DNA of 64,000 nt from Cohnella pontilimi (GTDB lineage Bacteria > Bacillota > Bacilli > Paenibacillales > Paenibacillaceae), in contig NZ_SUPK01000002.1 in assembly GCF_005049045.1 (NCBI RefSeq), positions 124,001 through 188,000 on the forward strand. The letters run 5' to 3'. The notes below the pieces were generated by a model, which ran no database searches, had not been told where the DNA came from, and saw nothing but the letters and a program-made list of their open reading frames with translations. Below are positions 56,142-63,511 of this stretch, one piece after another. Within the stretch, counting starts at the first letter, position 1. Each line of letters opens with the position of its first letter. The position numbers were made by a program, and so were the translations under genes.

Positions 56142-57197
56142 TCACTTCGGTAAAAATTCGTTGGTGAACATCTCATCGAAGTTCAATTTTTTCTTCATAA
56201 TGCCGTGCTGCGTCATCCAGTCCGCGTAACCTTCCCACACCTCTTTTTTCTGCTCGCCCCAGCGCGGAGCGTCGTCCTGATATTTTGAACTCAGCCACTT
56301 CTGGCTGGCGCGTACCAGATCCTTGTTCAATTCCGGCACCGCCTGGATGAGCACATCCGCCGCTTCGTCGGGATGATCGATCGCGAACTTGTAGCCTTCG
56401 GCCGCACCTTCGGTAAACGCGCGCACGACGTCCGGATCGTTCTGAATCATTTTTTCGCCGGTCATGAGCAAAGGCGTGTAGTAGTCCAGACGCTTGTCGT
56501 AATCTTTCATCCAGACCATGTTGAGGTTTTCCTTGCGGGTTTCGGACTCGACCCCCGTCCAGGCGTAATAGATCCACGCAAAATCGATGTCCCGCTTCAC
56601 CGCCGTGAAATAGTCCGCCGTTCCGATATTGACGATTTTCACTTTGGAAGGATCCGCTCCCTGCTCTTTCATGAGCGTCTCGATGACGGCCTGTTCCACG
56701 GGGGAGCCCCAGCCGCCGTATGTTTTGCCCTCGAAGTCCTTCGGCGATTTGATGTTCTTGGCGACCGGAGAAGCGAAGCCGGACGTATTGTGCTGGATAA
56801 TCGCCGCGAGGGACACGAGCGGAACGCCGTTTTCGCGTCCGAGCGTCAGGTCCTCCTGATAGCCGACTCCGAATTGCGCCGCGCCGCTGGCGACCATTTG
56901 GCTGGCGCCGGTTTCCGGCGGCTGCACAATTTCCACTTTCAGGCCGCGTTTTTCCCAGAAACCTTTATCGCGCGCTACATACAGCCCCGTATGGTTCGTG
57001 TTCGGCGTCCAGTCGAGGACGACTTTCACTTCCTTGAGCGGCTTGCTTGATTCAGGTGAAGCGGACGGCGAATCCGTTGCCGGTGCGGACGGAGATGCCG
57101 CATCTTTCGAGCCGTTATTACCGCTGCAGCCGGTCAGCACAAGAAGTCCCGCCAGCACCGCCGCGCCCATTTTCCAACCTTTGATTCCTTTTTTCAT
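56142..57197 (-). CDS. thiY: Pyrimidine-precursor substrate-binding lipoprotein ThiY
   Basis: 351-residue NMT1/THI5-like binding protein. It has a lipoprotein signal with lipobox LTGC (Cys24), a Ser/Pro-rich linker, then VVLDWTPNTNHTGLYVARDKG, typical of hydroxymethylpyrimidine-binding ThiY/Thi5 proteins. The start is at MKKGIKGWK after AGGGAGA; the frame is open 34 codons upstream into the riboswitch terminator. First gene of the operon. Confidence 0.93.
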   Translation of the reverse strand: MKKGIKGWKMGAAVLAGLLVLTGCSGNNGSKDAASPSAPATDSPSASPESSKPLKEVKVVLDWTPNTNHTGLYVARDKGFWEKRGLKVEIVQPPETGASQMVASGAAQFGVGYQEDLTLGRENGVPLVSLAAIIQHNTSGFASPVAKNIKSPKDFEGKTYGGWGSPVEQAVIETLMKEQGADPSKVKIVNIGTADYFTAVKRDIDFAWIYYAWTGVESETRKENLNMVWMKDYDKRLDYYTPLLMTGEKMIQNDPDVVRAFTEGAAEGYKFAIDHPDEAADVLIQAVPELNKDLVRASQKWLSSKYQDDAPRWGEQKKEVWEGYADWMTQHGIMKKKLNFDEMFTNEFLPK

Positions 57198-57260
57198 GCT
57201 CTTCTCCCTCTCTTGGTCGTGATGGATGAATCCACTTACGTAGAGGGTGCCGGCAAAACC

Positions 57261-57289
57261 AAAAACGCCCCCCGATTCCGGAGGGCGTT
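57261..57289 (-). terminator. Riboswitch-controlled terminator
   Basis: On the minus strand ACGCCC, TCCGGAATCGG, GGGCGT is followed by TTTT. It lies between the TPP aptamer and thiY, so control is probably by premature termination. Confidence 0.8.
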
Positions 57290-57334
57290 CCAAATACACG
57301 AACGTATGCGCTCGCAGTCCTAAAAACCGCCGCG

Positions 57335-57436
57335 CTCCCGCCTTCCTACGCTGGTACTAACCAGATCAGGTATAAGGGTCTGCATCGTATTCGGGATGCA
57401 CTCTCAGCCGGCCGTAACTCCAGCTCCCCCGGGGCT
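57335..57436 (-). ncRNA. TPP riboswitch (THI element)
   Basis: The minus strand contains the conserved TPP aptamer pieces in order: GGGGGAGC, GGCTGAGAGTGCATCCC, GACCC, then ACCTGATCTGGTTAGTACC and AGCGTAGGAAGG. It lies between a sigma-A promoter and an intrinsic terminator ahead of thiY-thiX-thiZ-tatD and would switch the operon off when thiamine pyrophosphate is plentiful. Confidence 0.97.
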
Positions 57437-57471
57437 TTATGGAATTGTCGAAACCTTCTTCGTACCTTTTT

Positions 57472-57499
57472 ATTATAACAGAGCGGACCGTGCTGTCTA
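57472..57499 (-). promoter_or_regulatory. Sigma-A promoter of the thi operon
   Basis: TAGACA and TATAAT separated by 16 bases, about 36 bases before the aptamer. Confidence 0.75.
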
Positions 57500-57504
57500 C
57501 CGTT

Positions 57505-57978
57505 TTACTTCCCGTAATCCTTCAAAAGCGCGGTTATCTCGTTGGTATACTTCGTGAGTCTTACGCTGAGTTCCGACCGCATGACCTCACGCACCATACC
57601 GAAACGATCTTCATACCCGCGGCATACGAACCGGTGATAAACGACTAATTCAGCCTGCTCGTCGTTCAGGATCTTAATATTCCGCCTGCTCAGTTCGCGC
57701 TTAACGCTATACATGTCTTTCGTTACTCGGTTCATGAGTAACTGAGTGAACGCGGCGAATACTCTTTTCAGAACGTTCGACGAATTCTGTACCTCTTCCA
57801 GGCAGTTTTGAAGTATGGTCAAAAGATGCGGCAGCAGTACGTAATCCCGAATCATCGTCAACTCTTCCGGCGTTGCCTGGCCTTCAGGTTTCCGATTGTT
57901 GCGCGACTCATATTGCTCTTGATGCTCAGTCAATAACATTTTCGATTGCCACCTCACGTTGCCCTCGAGCTTACTCAA
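57505..57978 (-). CDS. YolD-like protein with extended C-terminus
   Basis: 157-residue protein translationally coupled to the polymerase gene (TTG start overlapping its TGA). The N-terminus, GNVRWQSKMLLTEHQEQYE, resembles the YolD family, small partners encoded next to UvrX/YqjW-type polymerases. The C-terminal half (SVKRELSRRNIKILNDEQ; VCRGYEDRFGMVREVMRSE) is not part of standard YolD and is longer than usual. The function is unknown; a polymerase accessory role is inferred from the operon. Confidence 0.65.
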   Translation of the reverse strand: MSKLEGNVRWQSKMLLTEHQEQYESRNNRKPEGQATPEELTMIRDYVLLPHLLTILQNCLEEVQNSSNVLKRVFAAFTQLLMNRVTKDMYSVKRELSRRNIKILNDEQAELVVYHRFVCRGYEDRFGMVREVMRSELSVRLTKYTNEITALLKDYGK

Positions 57979-59246
57979 CGATAATGACCCCCAATCTGTG
58001 CTGCTCTCTCACGCGCCACACCCGACTCCAGCAAGGAGGATGCCCGCATAATGGCCGCATCGCCGAACCGATCCTTTATCGAATCCGTGGCCCGTTCAAG
58101 GTTGTATACCGTCGTACGGTCCTCAAATAGCGTGAGCTGGTACGTGTCGTCATCGGAAAGTTGGGTCAACGAAATAAAGAGGCGGCTTACCGGCATCCCC
58201 CGCCAGTGCTGGGCGAATAATTGACGCACGGCGACGGCCATTTCGTGTGTGAGCGATGTCGCATGCGGCAGTGTGATTTGCCGCCCGAATGAGAGCGTTC
58301 GCTCCCCATCGGTTTCTACAGCCCCCACCGAGACTACGCGGCCTTGTTTGCCCAGACGACGCGCCCGGCGACAGACCTCAACGACGAGCTCCAGCAGGAC
58401 GACTTCAATGTCGGCTAATTTACGATAAAGGCTGGCGCGCAGCGCTTTGCCGTGGCTGATCGATTTTAAAGCGCCTCGTACCGATGTGACAACCGGGCTC
58501 GGATCGATACCGCGCGCCGTCTGCCAGTAATATTCCGCTTGGATATCGGATTGTTTGCCCATTTCCCGGCGCATTTTCCGCTTAAAATCACCCAGATCCA
58601 ATCGTGCGATGTCACCGATCGTCCGTAAGCCCATTCGCCAGAAATGATGCGTCATTTTGGAGCCGACCATAAACATTTGTTCTACCGGCAGCGGCCATAG
58701 GTCGGTTTCGACATTGCCATCGTTAAGCTTAAAAATGCCGTCCGGGCGCTTCTTTGCGAAATTGTCCGTTGCCATTTTAGCGAGTATTTTCGATGGGCCG
58801 ACTCCAACCCGCGACCATACGCCCGTAGACAAAAGCACTTTCGTCTGGATCTGGTGCGCAAGGTATTCAGCATCTCCTCTGCTGAACAGTGAACCGGTAA
58901 CATCGAGAAATTGTTCGTCGATGGAATACGGCTCCACTAAATCGGTAAATGATTCGTAGATTTCCGTGATCAAGAGCGAAACTGTGATGTAGGTCTGCAT
59001 CCGGGGGCGAATGACAATCAGATCCGAACACTTCGCAATCGCTTCGCCTACGCGTTCGGCTGTCGTCACCCCGCGCGCTTTGGCGATGGGGCATGCAGCG
59101 AGAATAATTCCGGATCTGCGCTCGGGATCTCCAACTGCTACCGGCTTATCCCGATATTCCGGGTGAGCCGCCTTTTCCACTGAAGCATAAAACGATTGAC
59201 CGTCAATTAGCATGATTGTGCGTTCTCGTTGTTTATCGGTCGCCAT
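57975..59246 (-). CDS. uvrX: Y-family DNA polymerase, UvrX/YqjW type
   Basis: 423-residue translesion polymerase. Catalytic acidic residues: Asp15 in MLIDGQSFYASVE and Asp110/Glu111 in EPYSIDEQFLDVTG; the HhH region is near GLRTIGDIARLDL, and a little-finger domain follows. The start is at MATDKQRE after GGAGGG; a TTG seven codons upstream lies before that site. Two LexA boxes control it. It would copy past UV or chemical lesions. Confidence 0.92.
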   Translation of the reverse strand: MATDKQRERTIMLIDGQSFYASVEKAAHPEYRDKPVAVGDPERRSGIILAACPIAKARGVTTAERVGEAIAKCSDLIVIRPRMQTYITVSLLITEIYESFTDLVEPYSIDEQFLDVTGSLFSRGDAEYLAHQIQTKVLLSTGVWSRVGVGPSKILAKMATDNFAKKRPDGIFKLNDGNVETDLWPLPVEQMFMVGSKMTHHFWRMGLRTIGDIARLDLGDFKRKMRREMGKQSDIQAEYYWQTARGIDPSPVVTSVRGALKSISHGKALRASLYRKLADIEVVLLELVVEVCRRARRLGKQGRVVSVGAVETDGERTLSFGRQITLPHATSLTHEMAVAVRQLFAQHWRGMPVSRLFISLTQLSDDDTYQLTLFEDRTTVYNLERATDSIKDRFGDAAIMRASSLLESGVARERAAQIGGHYR

Positions 59247-59260
59247 TATCGAAATCCCTC

Positions 59261-59274
59261 CGAACAAACGTTCC
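59261..59274. promoter_or_regulatory. Second LexA (SOS) box
   Basis: CGAAC-AAAC-GTTCC retains both GAAC and GTTC half-sites of the Gram-positive LexA box CGAAC-N4-GTTCG. It lies just upstream of the ribosome site of the polymerase gene. Confidence 0.7.
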
Positions 59275-59290
59275 CCGATTGATTCTTATT

Positions 59291-59320
59291 ATATGCAGAA
59301 CGCATGTTCGTATTCAAGTG
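59291..59320 (-). promoter_or_regulatory. Sigma-A promoter with LexA box in the spacer
   Basis: On the minus strand TTGAAT and TATAAT are 18 bases apart; the spacer contains CGAAC-ATGC-GTTCT (59297-59310), a LexA box. LexA binding would block RNA polymerase until DNA damage. Confidence 0.85.
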
Positions 59321-59350
59321 GGAAATTGTGATGGCTATTTTATTGGGCGA

Positions 59351-59379
59351 GTGAAAAGTCCGCAGAAACCCGGTACAAT
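59351..59379 (+). promoter_or_regulatory. Putative sigma-A promoter of the SRAP gene
   Basis: GTGAAA and TACAAT separated by 17 bases, 37 bases before the ATG. The nearest LexA box is about 40 bases away. Confidence 0.5.
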
Positions 59380-59416
59380 AAAAGAACACGAGCGATAGGA
59401 TCGGGGGAAAGCGACC

Positions 59417-60091
59417 ATGTGCGGAAGATATACGATCACCGTGACGTTGGAAGAGCTGATGTTGCGATATTTCGCCGAATTTCCGGCGGTTCCTTTCCAA
59501 TTGCCGCGTTACAATGTGGCGCCGACCCAGATGATGCCCGCGGTCGTGAACGACGGGCAGCGCAACCGGCTGGGCCTGTTGAAATGGGGACTCATCCCTC
59601 CGTGGGCGGACGATGAGAAAGTGGGCAGCCGCATGATCAATGCCCGGGCCGAAACGCTGGAGGAGCGGCCCGCTTACCGCAGCGCGTTCCGCCGCAAACG
59701 GTGCCTCATTCCGGCGGACGGGTTTTACGAATGGAAAACGGCGGCCGGCGGCAAGCGGCCGTACCGCATCGTGCTCAAGGGCGGCGGCCTGTTCAGCATG
59801 GCGGCCCTGTATGAGACATGGACGGCGCCGGACGGACGCAAGGTGAGTTCGTTCGCGATTGTGACGACTGAGCCCAACCGGCTCATGGCGGACATCCATG
59901 ACCGCATGCCGGTCATTCTCCGCCCGGAAGACGAAGCGCTCTGGCTGGACCGGAACGTACAGGATCCGGAGCCGCTGAAAAGACTGCTCGTCCCTTATCC
60001 GGCCGGCGAGATGGACGCTTATGAGGTGGACAAACGCGTCGGCAGTCCGGCTCACGATGACCCCGCTTGTCTGGAGAGAGTATCGGGCTAA
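59417..60091 (+). CDS. SRAP-domain abasic-site DNA-protein crosslink protein (YedK/HMCES type)
   Basis: 224-residue protein that crosslinks through its N-terminal cysteine to abasic sites in single-stranded DNA. The active residues line up with YedK: Cys2, Asn75 (RMINARAE), Glu105 (GFYEWK) and His161 (DIHDRMP). ATG start after GGGGGAAAG. Divergent from the SOS-controlled polymerase and followed by a bidirectional terminator. Confidence 0.93.
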   Translation: MCGRYTITVTLEELMLRYFAEFPAVPFQLPRYNVAPTQMMPAVVNDGQRNRLGLLKWGLIPPWADDEKVGSRMINARAETLEERPAYRSAFRRKRCLIPADGFYEWKTAAGGKRPYRIVLKGGGLFSMAALYETWTAPDGRKVSSFAIVTTEPNRLMADIHDRMPVILRPEDEALWLDRNVQDPEPLKRLLVPYPAGEMDAYEVDKRVGSPAHDDPACLERVSG

Positions 60092-60095
60092 AACG

Positions 60096-60141
60096 AAACG
60101 CTCCGTCCCCGGCTGTAAAAGCCGGAGGCGGAGCGTTTTTT
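60096..60141. terminator. Bidirectional terminator between SRAP and SpoVIF-like genes
   Basis: AACGCTCCG, an inner CCGGCT/AGCCGG stem, and CGGAGCGTT followed by T on the plus strand; A-rich sequence at the other end also serves the minus-strand gene. Confidence 0.85.
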
Positions 60142-60143
60142 GG

Positions 60144-60431
60144 CTAGCGGAACATGGCCCACAGTTTGATGAGGTGCAGCGTGTTGTTCGGATCGATTTT
60201 TTGCGCCAGTATGAAAGACACGAGCTGCTCTTCCTGGACCTCCGTCAGCGGCTCATTGAGAATGCGCGCGGCGGATTTCACCAACCGCCGGACCTTCGCC
60301 CGATCCTGCAGGTCGTACTTCGTCACGCCTTCAAGCATTACCATCATCCGGTCCTTGATCGCCGGATTTTTCATTTTGAATTTGACACGCTCGACCAGAT
60401 CCGGCCGTATGCCGAACTTCTGCCAACTCAT
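60144..60431 (-). CDS. SpoVIF-like sporulation protein
   Basis: 95-residue protein whose C-terminal part (VTKYDLQDRAKVRRLVKSAA, then LNEPLTEVQEEQLVSFI) lines up with the stage VI sporulation protein F family, needed for late spore-coat assembly in Bacillus. The N-terminal 30 residues differ. The start is taken six bases after GGGAG; an ATG nine codons upstream has poorer spacing. Lies 89 bases downstream of recG. Confidence 0.68.
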   Translation of the reverse strand: MSWQKFGIRPDLVERVKFKMKNPAIKDRMMVMLEGVTKYDLQDRAKVRRLVKSAARILNEPLTEVQEEQLVSFILAQKIDPNNTLHLIKLWAMFR

Positions 60432-60520
60432 GCCCGTCTCCCACACCCTTTCCGCCATGGCCTTCGGTTCATCTTATGCGGGAAAGCGAGGAAGATGAGT
60501 GGGCATATGGCGGGGCCCCC

Positions 60521-62572
60521 CTAATCCAGCGGCTCCCCTTGCAGCCGCGCTTCCCGCAGCAGATGGTCGCGCAGCGGCGCGTAAGAAGCCGACGACCAGA
60601 AATCGTCCTTGGCGGCCAGCTCGGCGGCATCGTCGCGAGCCTGCTCGAGCACCGCGAAATCGTTCAGCAGGTTCGCAAGACGGAATTCCGGCATGCCGCT
60701 CTGCTTCGTGCCGAAAAACTCGCCCGGACCCCGCAATTCCAAGTCCCGACGGGAAATTTCGAAGCCGTCGTCGGTATCGGTCATCGCCTTCATGCGCTCC
60801 TGGCCGTTCTCCGACTTCGGATCCGCGATCAGTATACAATACGACTGGTGCTCGCCCCGCCCCACCCTTCCACGCAGCTGATGAAGCTGGGAAAGGCCGA
60901 AGCGGTCCGCGTCCATGACGATCATGAGCGTGGCGTTCGGCACGTCCACGCCGACCTCGATGACGGTGGTGGACACGAGCACATCCGTCTCCGCCGCGGC
61001 GAAAGCCCGCATCGCTTCTTCCTTCTCGGCCGGCGTCATCCGTCCGTGCAGCAGTCCGATGCGCAATTCCGGAAGTGCCTGGCGCAGCTGCATGTGCAAA
61101 TCGATGGCGTTTTGCACGTCGAGCTTCTCCGACTCCTCGATCAGCGGGCAGATGAAGAACGTCTGGCGGCCCGCCTCCTTCTCGCGCCGAATAAAGCCGA
61201 GCACGCGGTCCATCATCGAATGCTTCACCCAGTACGTCTTAATGGGCTTGCGGCCCTTCGGCCGCTCCCGCAGCGTGGACACGTCCAAATCCCCGAACAC
61301 CGTAATCGCCAGCGTACGCGGGATCGGCGTCGCCGTCATCGTGAGCACGTCGGGGTTCATCCCTTTGCGGCGCAGAATGCTCCGCTGATTCACGCCGAAG
61401 CGGTGCTGCTCGTCCGTCACGACGAGACCAAGCCGCCGGAAATAGACGTCCTCCTGAATCAAAGCATGCGTGCCGACGATAATATCGAGCAGCCCCATTT
61501 GCAGCGAGGCCACAATGTCTTTGCGTTTGCGTTCCGTCAAGCTGCCCGTAAGCAGGCCCACTTGAATGCCGTGCGGCTCGAACAGCTTGGACAGCGAACG
61601 CGCATGCTGCTCGGCCAATATTTCAGTAGGCACCATCAGCGCTCCCTGATTCCCGTCCCGAACGGTCGCGTACAAGGCCACCGCCGCCACCACCGTTTTG
61701 CCCGCGCCGACATCCCCCTGCAGCAGCCGGTTCATGACATAAGGACGTTTCATATCGAGCAAAATTTCATTGATGACCTGTTTTTGCGAATCGGTCAACT
61801 CGAACGGCAGCCCGGCCACGAAGCGACGGATATCTTCGCTGTCGACCTTGTGCGCGACACCGTCAGGCTGTTTGCGGCTTGCGGCGCGATAGGCCTGCAG
61901 CTTCATCTGAAACAGGAACAGTTCCTCGTACACCATGCGGCGCCGGGCTTCTTGTCCTTCGTGCGTATTCTCCGGCCGGTGAATGCGCAGAACGGCCTCC
62001 CGGCGGGGTATGAGACGATGCCGGGCTACAATCTCCGCCGGAAGCAGTTCCGGAATCATGGCTCCATACTGCGTTAACGCACGGTCGATCGTTTTGCGGA
62101 TCCAAGCCTGCGTTATGCTCCCGCCGACGGAATAGACCGGCTGCAGCGTGCCGGTTTTGCCCGCTCCCCGGTCCGGAAACTCCGACTCCGCGACCGTAAG
62201 CTGCCGGCGGCGTTGATCCCATTTGCCGGTCAGTGTGATGTCCCGTCCGATCGTCAGCTGATCTTTCAAGAATGCGCGGTTAAACCAGACCGCCGTGAGG
62301 ATCAATCCTTCCACCGTGACCCTCGCCAAAAGTCTGGATTTGCCGCTGTAGCGCTGCAGCGAGGGGGCCGAAGCGACCGCCCCTTGCACGGTGATTTTCT
62401 CGCCGTCCTTCACTTCATGAAACGGCCGGACCCGGTAATCTTCATACCGGAACGGAAAGTAGTCGATCAGATCGCCGACCGTGTAAATGCCTAAGGCGTG
62501 AAGCTCCTCCGCTTTGGAGGGGCCCACGCCTTGAAGTCGTTCTACAGGTATGCCGAATAAATCGTTATTCAT
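60521..62572 (-). CDS. recG: ATP-dependent DNA helicase RecG
   Basis: 683-residue branch-migration helicase that remodels stalled forks and Holliday junctions. It has an N-terminal wedge/OB domain (about 1-240), Walker A LLQGDVGAGKTVVA, DEQHRFG (the DEQH box), TATPIPRTLA, and C-terminal motifs LRGRVGRGEHQSYC. The start is the ATG after GAGGTG; an in-frame GTG sits within the site. It follows the DegV-family gene by 42 bases. Confidence 0.97.
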   Translation of the reverse strand: MNNDLFGIPVERLQGVGPSKAEELHALGIYTVGDLIDYFPFRYEDYRVRPFHEVKDGEKITVQGAVASAPSLQRYSGKSRLLARVTVEGLILTAVWFNRAFLKDQLTIGRDITLTGKWDQRRRQLTVAESEFPDRGAGKTGTLQPVYSVGGSITQAWIRKTIDRALTQYGAMIPELLPAEIVARHRLIPRREAVLRIHRPENTHEGQEARRRMVYEELFLFQMKLQAYRAASRKQPDGVAHKVDSEDIRRFVAGLPFELTDSQKQVINEILLDMKRPYVMNRLLQGDVGAGKTVVAAVALYATVRDGNQGALMVPTEILAEQHARSLSKLFEPHGIQVGLLTGSLTERKRKDIVASLQMGLLDIIVGTHALIQEDVYFRRLGLVVTDEQHRFGVNQRSILRRKGMNPDVLTMTATPIPRTLAITVFGDLDVSTLRERPKGRKPIKTYWVKHSMMDRVLGFIRREKEAGRQTFFICPLIEESEKLDVQNAIDLHMQLRQALPELRIGLLHGRMTPAEKEEAMRAFAAAETDVLVSTTVIEVGVDVPNATLMIVMDADRFGLSQLHQLRGRVGRGEHQSYCILIADPKSENGQERMKAMTDTDDGFEISRRDLELRGPGEFFGTKQSGMPEFRLANLLNDFAVLEQARDDAAELAAKDDFWSSASYAPLRDHLLREARLQGEPLD

Positions 62573-62614
62573 TATGCCCACCTCGAATCATCCGCGGAGT
62601 TTGCCCGCGGCTTG

Positions 62615-63469
62615 TTACTTGGCGGGGGTTACGAACACTCCGATCGTTCCGGGTCCGGCATGTGTGCCGACGACCGGTCCGATCTCCGACTGTACATAAC
62701 TCCGTACGTTCAAATGCTGTTTCAACATGTCCGCCGTCTCGCCGCCGCCCGCGTCAAACCCCGGGGTGAGCACCATCATCAGGTTCACCGGCGTTTGTCC
62801 CAAATCGCTCTCCAGCAGCTCGGCAATCCGGGCTACGGCGCGTTTGTGGCCGCGAACTTTCTCGACGGGGAAAATCGCACCCTCGTCGTCGATGGACAAG
62901 ATCGGCTTGATGTTGAGCAAAGATCCGAACAACGCCGCCGCTTTGCCGATACGCCCGCCCTTTTGCAAATACTCCAGCGTATCGACCAGAAAATAAAGCC
63001 GCATCTCCCGGCGCAATCTATGTACTTCGGCCACGATTTCTTCCACGGAAGCGCCTTGGGCAGCCCATTCGGCCGCCGCCACGACCATCTGGCCATATCC
63101 GTAAGAGGCCGATTTCGAGTCGATGACCGTAATATCGCCTTCATCTTCCATCATGGATTTCGCAATGACAGCCGATTGATAAGTGCCGCTGAACGCGCCG
63201 GACAGATGAATGGAAATGACGGACTTGCCCTCGGCGGTCAGCTTTTTGAAAACTTCGAGAAAATCGGCGGGAGAAGGTTGGGACGTCGTCGGTAACGACG
63301 GGGAAGCCACCAGCTTCTGGTAAAATTCCGCCGGCTGCAGCTCAATATTGTCAAGATAACTCTGGCTGCCGAAAATGACTTTCAGCGGTACCATCGAAAT
63401 GCCGAGCCGTTCCCGCGTCTGCTGCGGAATATCCGCCGTGCTGTCGGTTACGATCGCAATCGAACCCAT
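62615..63469 (-). CDS. DegV/FakB-family fatty-acid-binding protein
   Basis: About 284 residues. It begins with IAIVTDSTADIP, typical of DegV proteins, which hold a fatty acid and present it to FakA for phosphorylation; SIHLSGAFSGTYQSA and GRIGKAAALFGSLLNIKPIL are also family segments. The start is either this ATG or the GTG two codons upstream. It lies directly after the FakA-like gene, which supports a FakB role. Confidence 0.9.
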   Translation of the reverse strand: MGSIAIVTDSTADIPQQTRERLGISMVPLKVIFGSQSYLDNIELQPAEFYQKLVASPSLPTTSQPSPADFLEVFKKLTAEGKSVISIHLSGAFSGTYQSAVIAKSMMEDEGDITVIDSKSASYGYGQMVVAAAEWAAQGASVEEIVAEVHRLRREMRLYFLVDTLEYLQKGGRIGKAAALFGSLLNIKPILSIDDEGAIFPVEKVRGHKRAVARIAELLESDLGQTPVNLMMVLTPGFDAGGGETADMLKQHLNVRSYVQSEIGPVVGTHAGPGTIGVFVTPAK

Positions 63470-63511
63470 GGCCACATTTCTCCTTCAACGGTTTAGGATA
63501 GAAGCGGCGGA

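Noticed and set aside
60476-62077. 533-codon plus-strand open frame
   Set aside because: Antisense to recG; no ribosome site and no recognisable motif.
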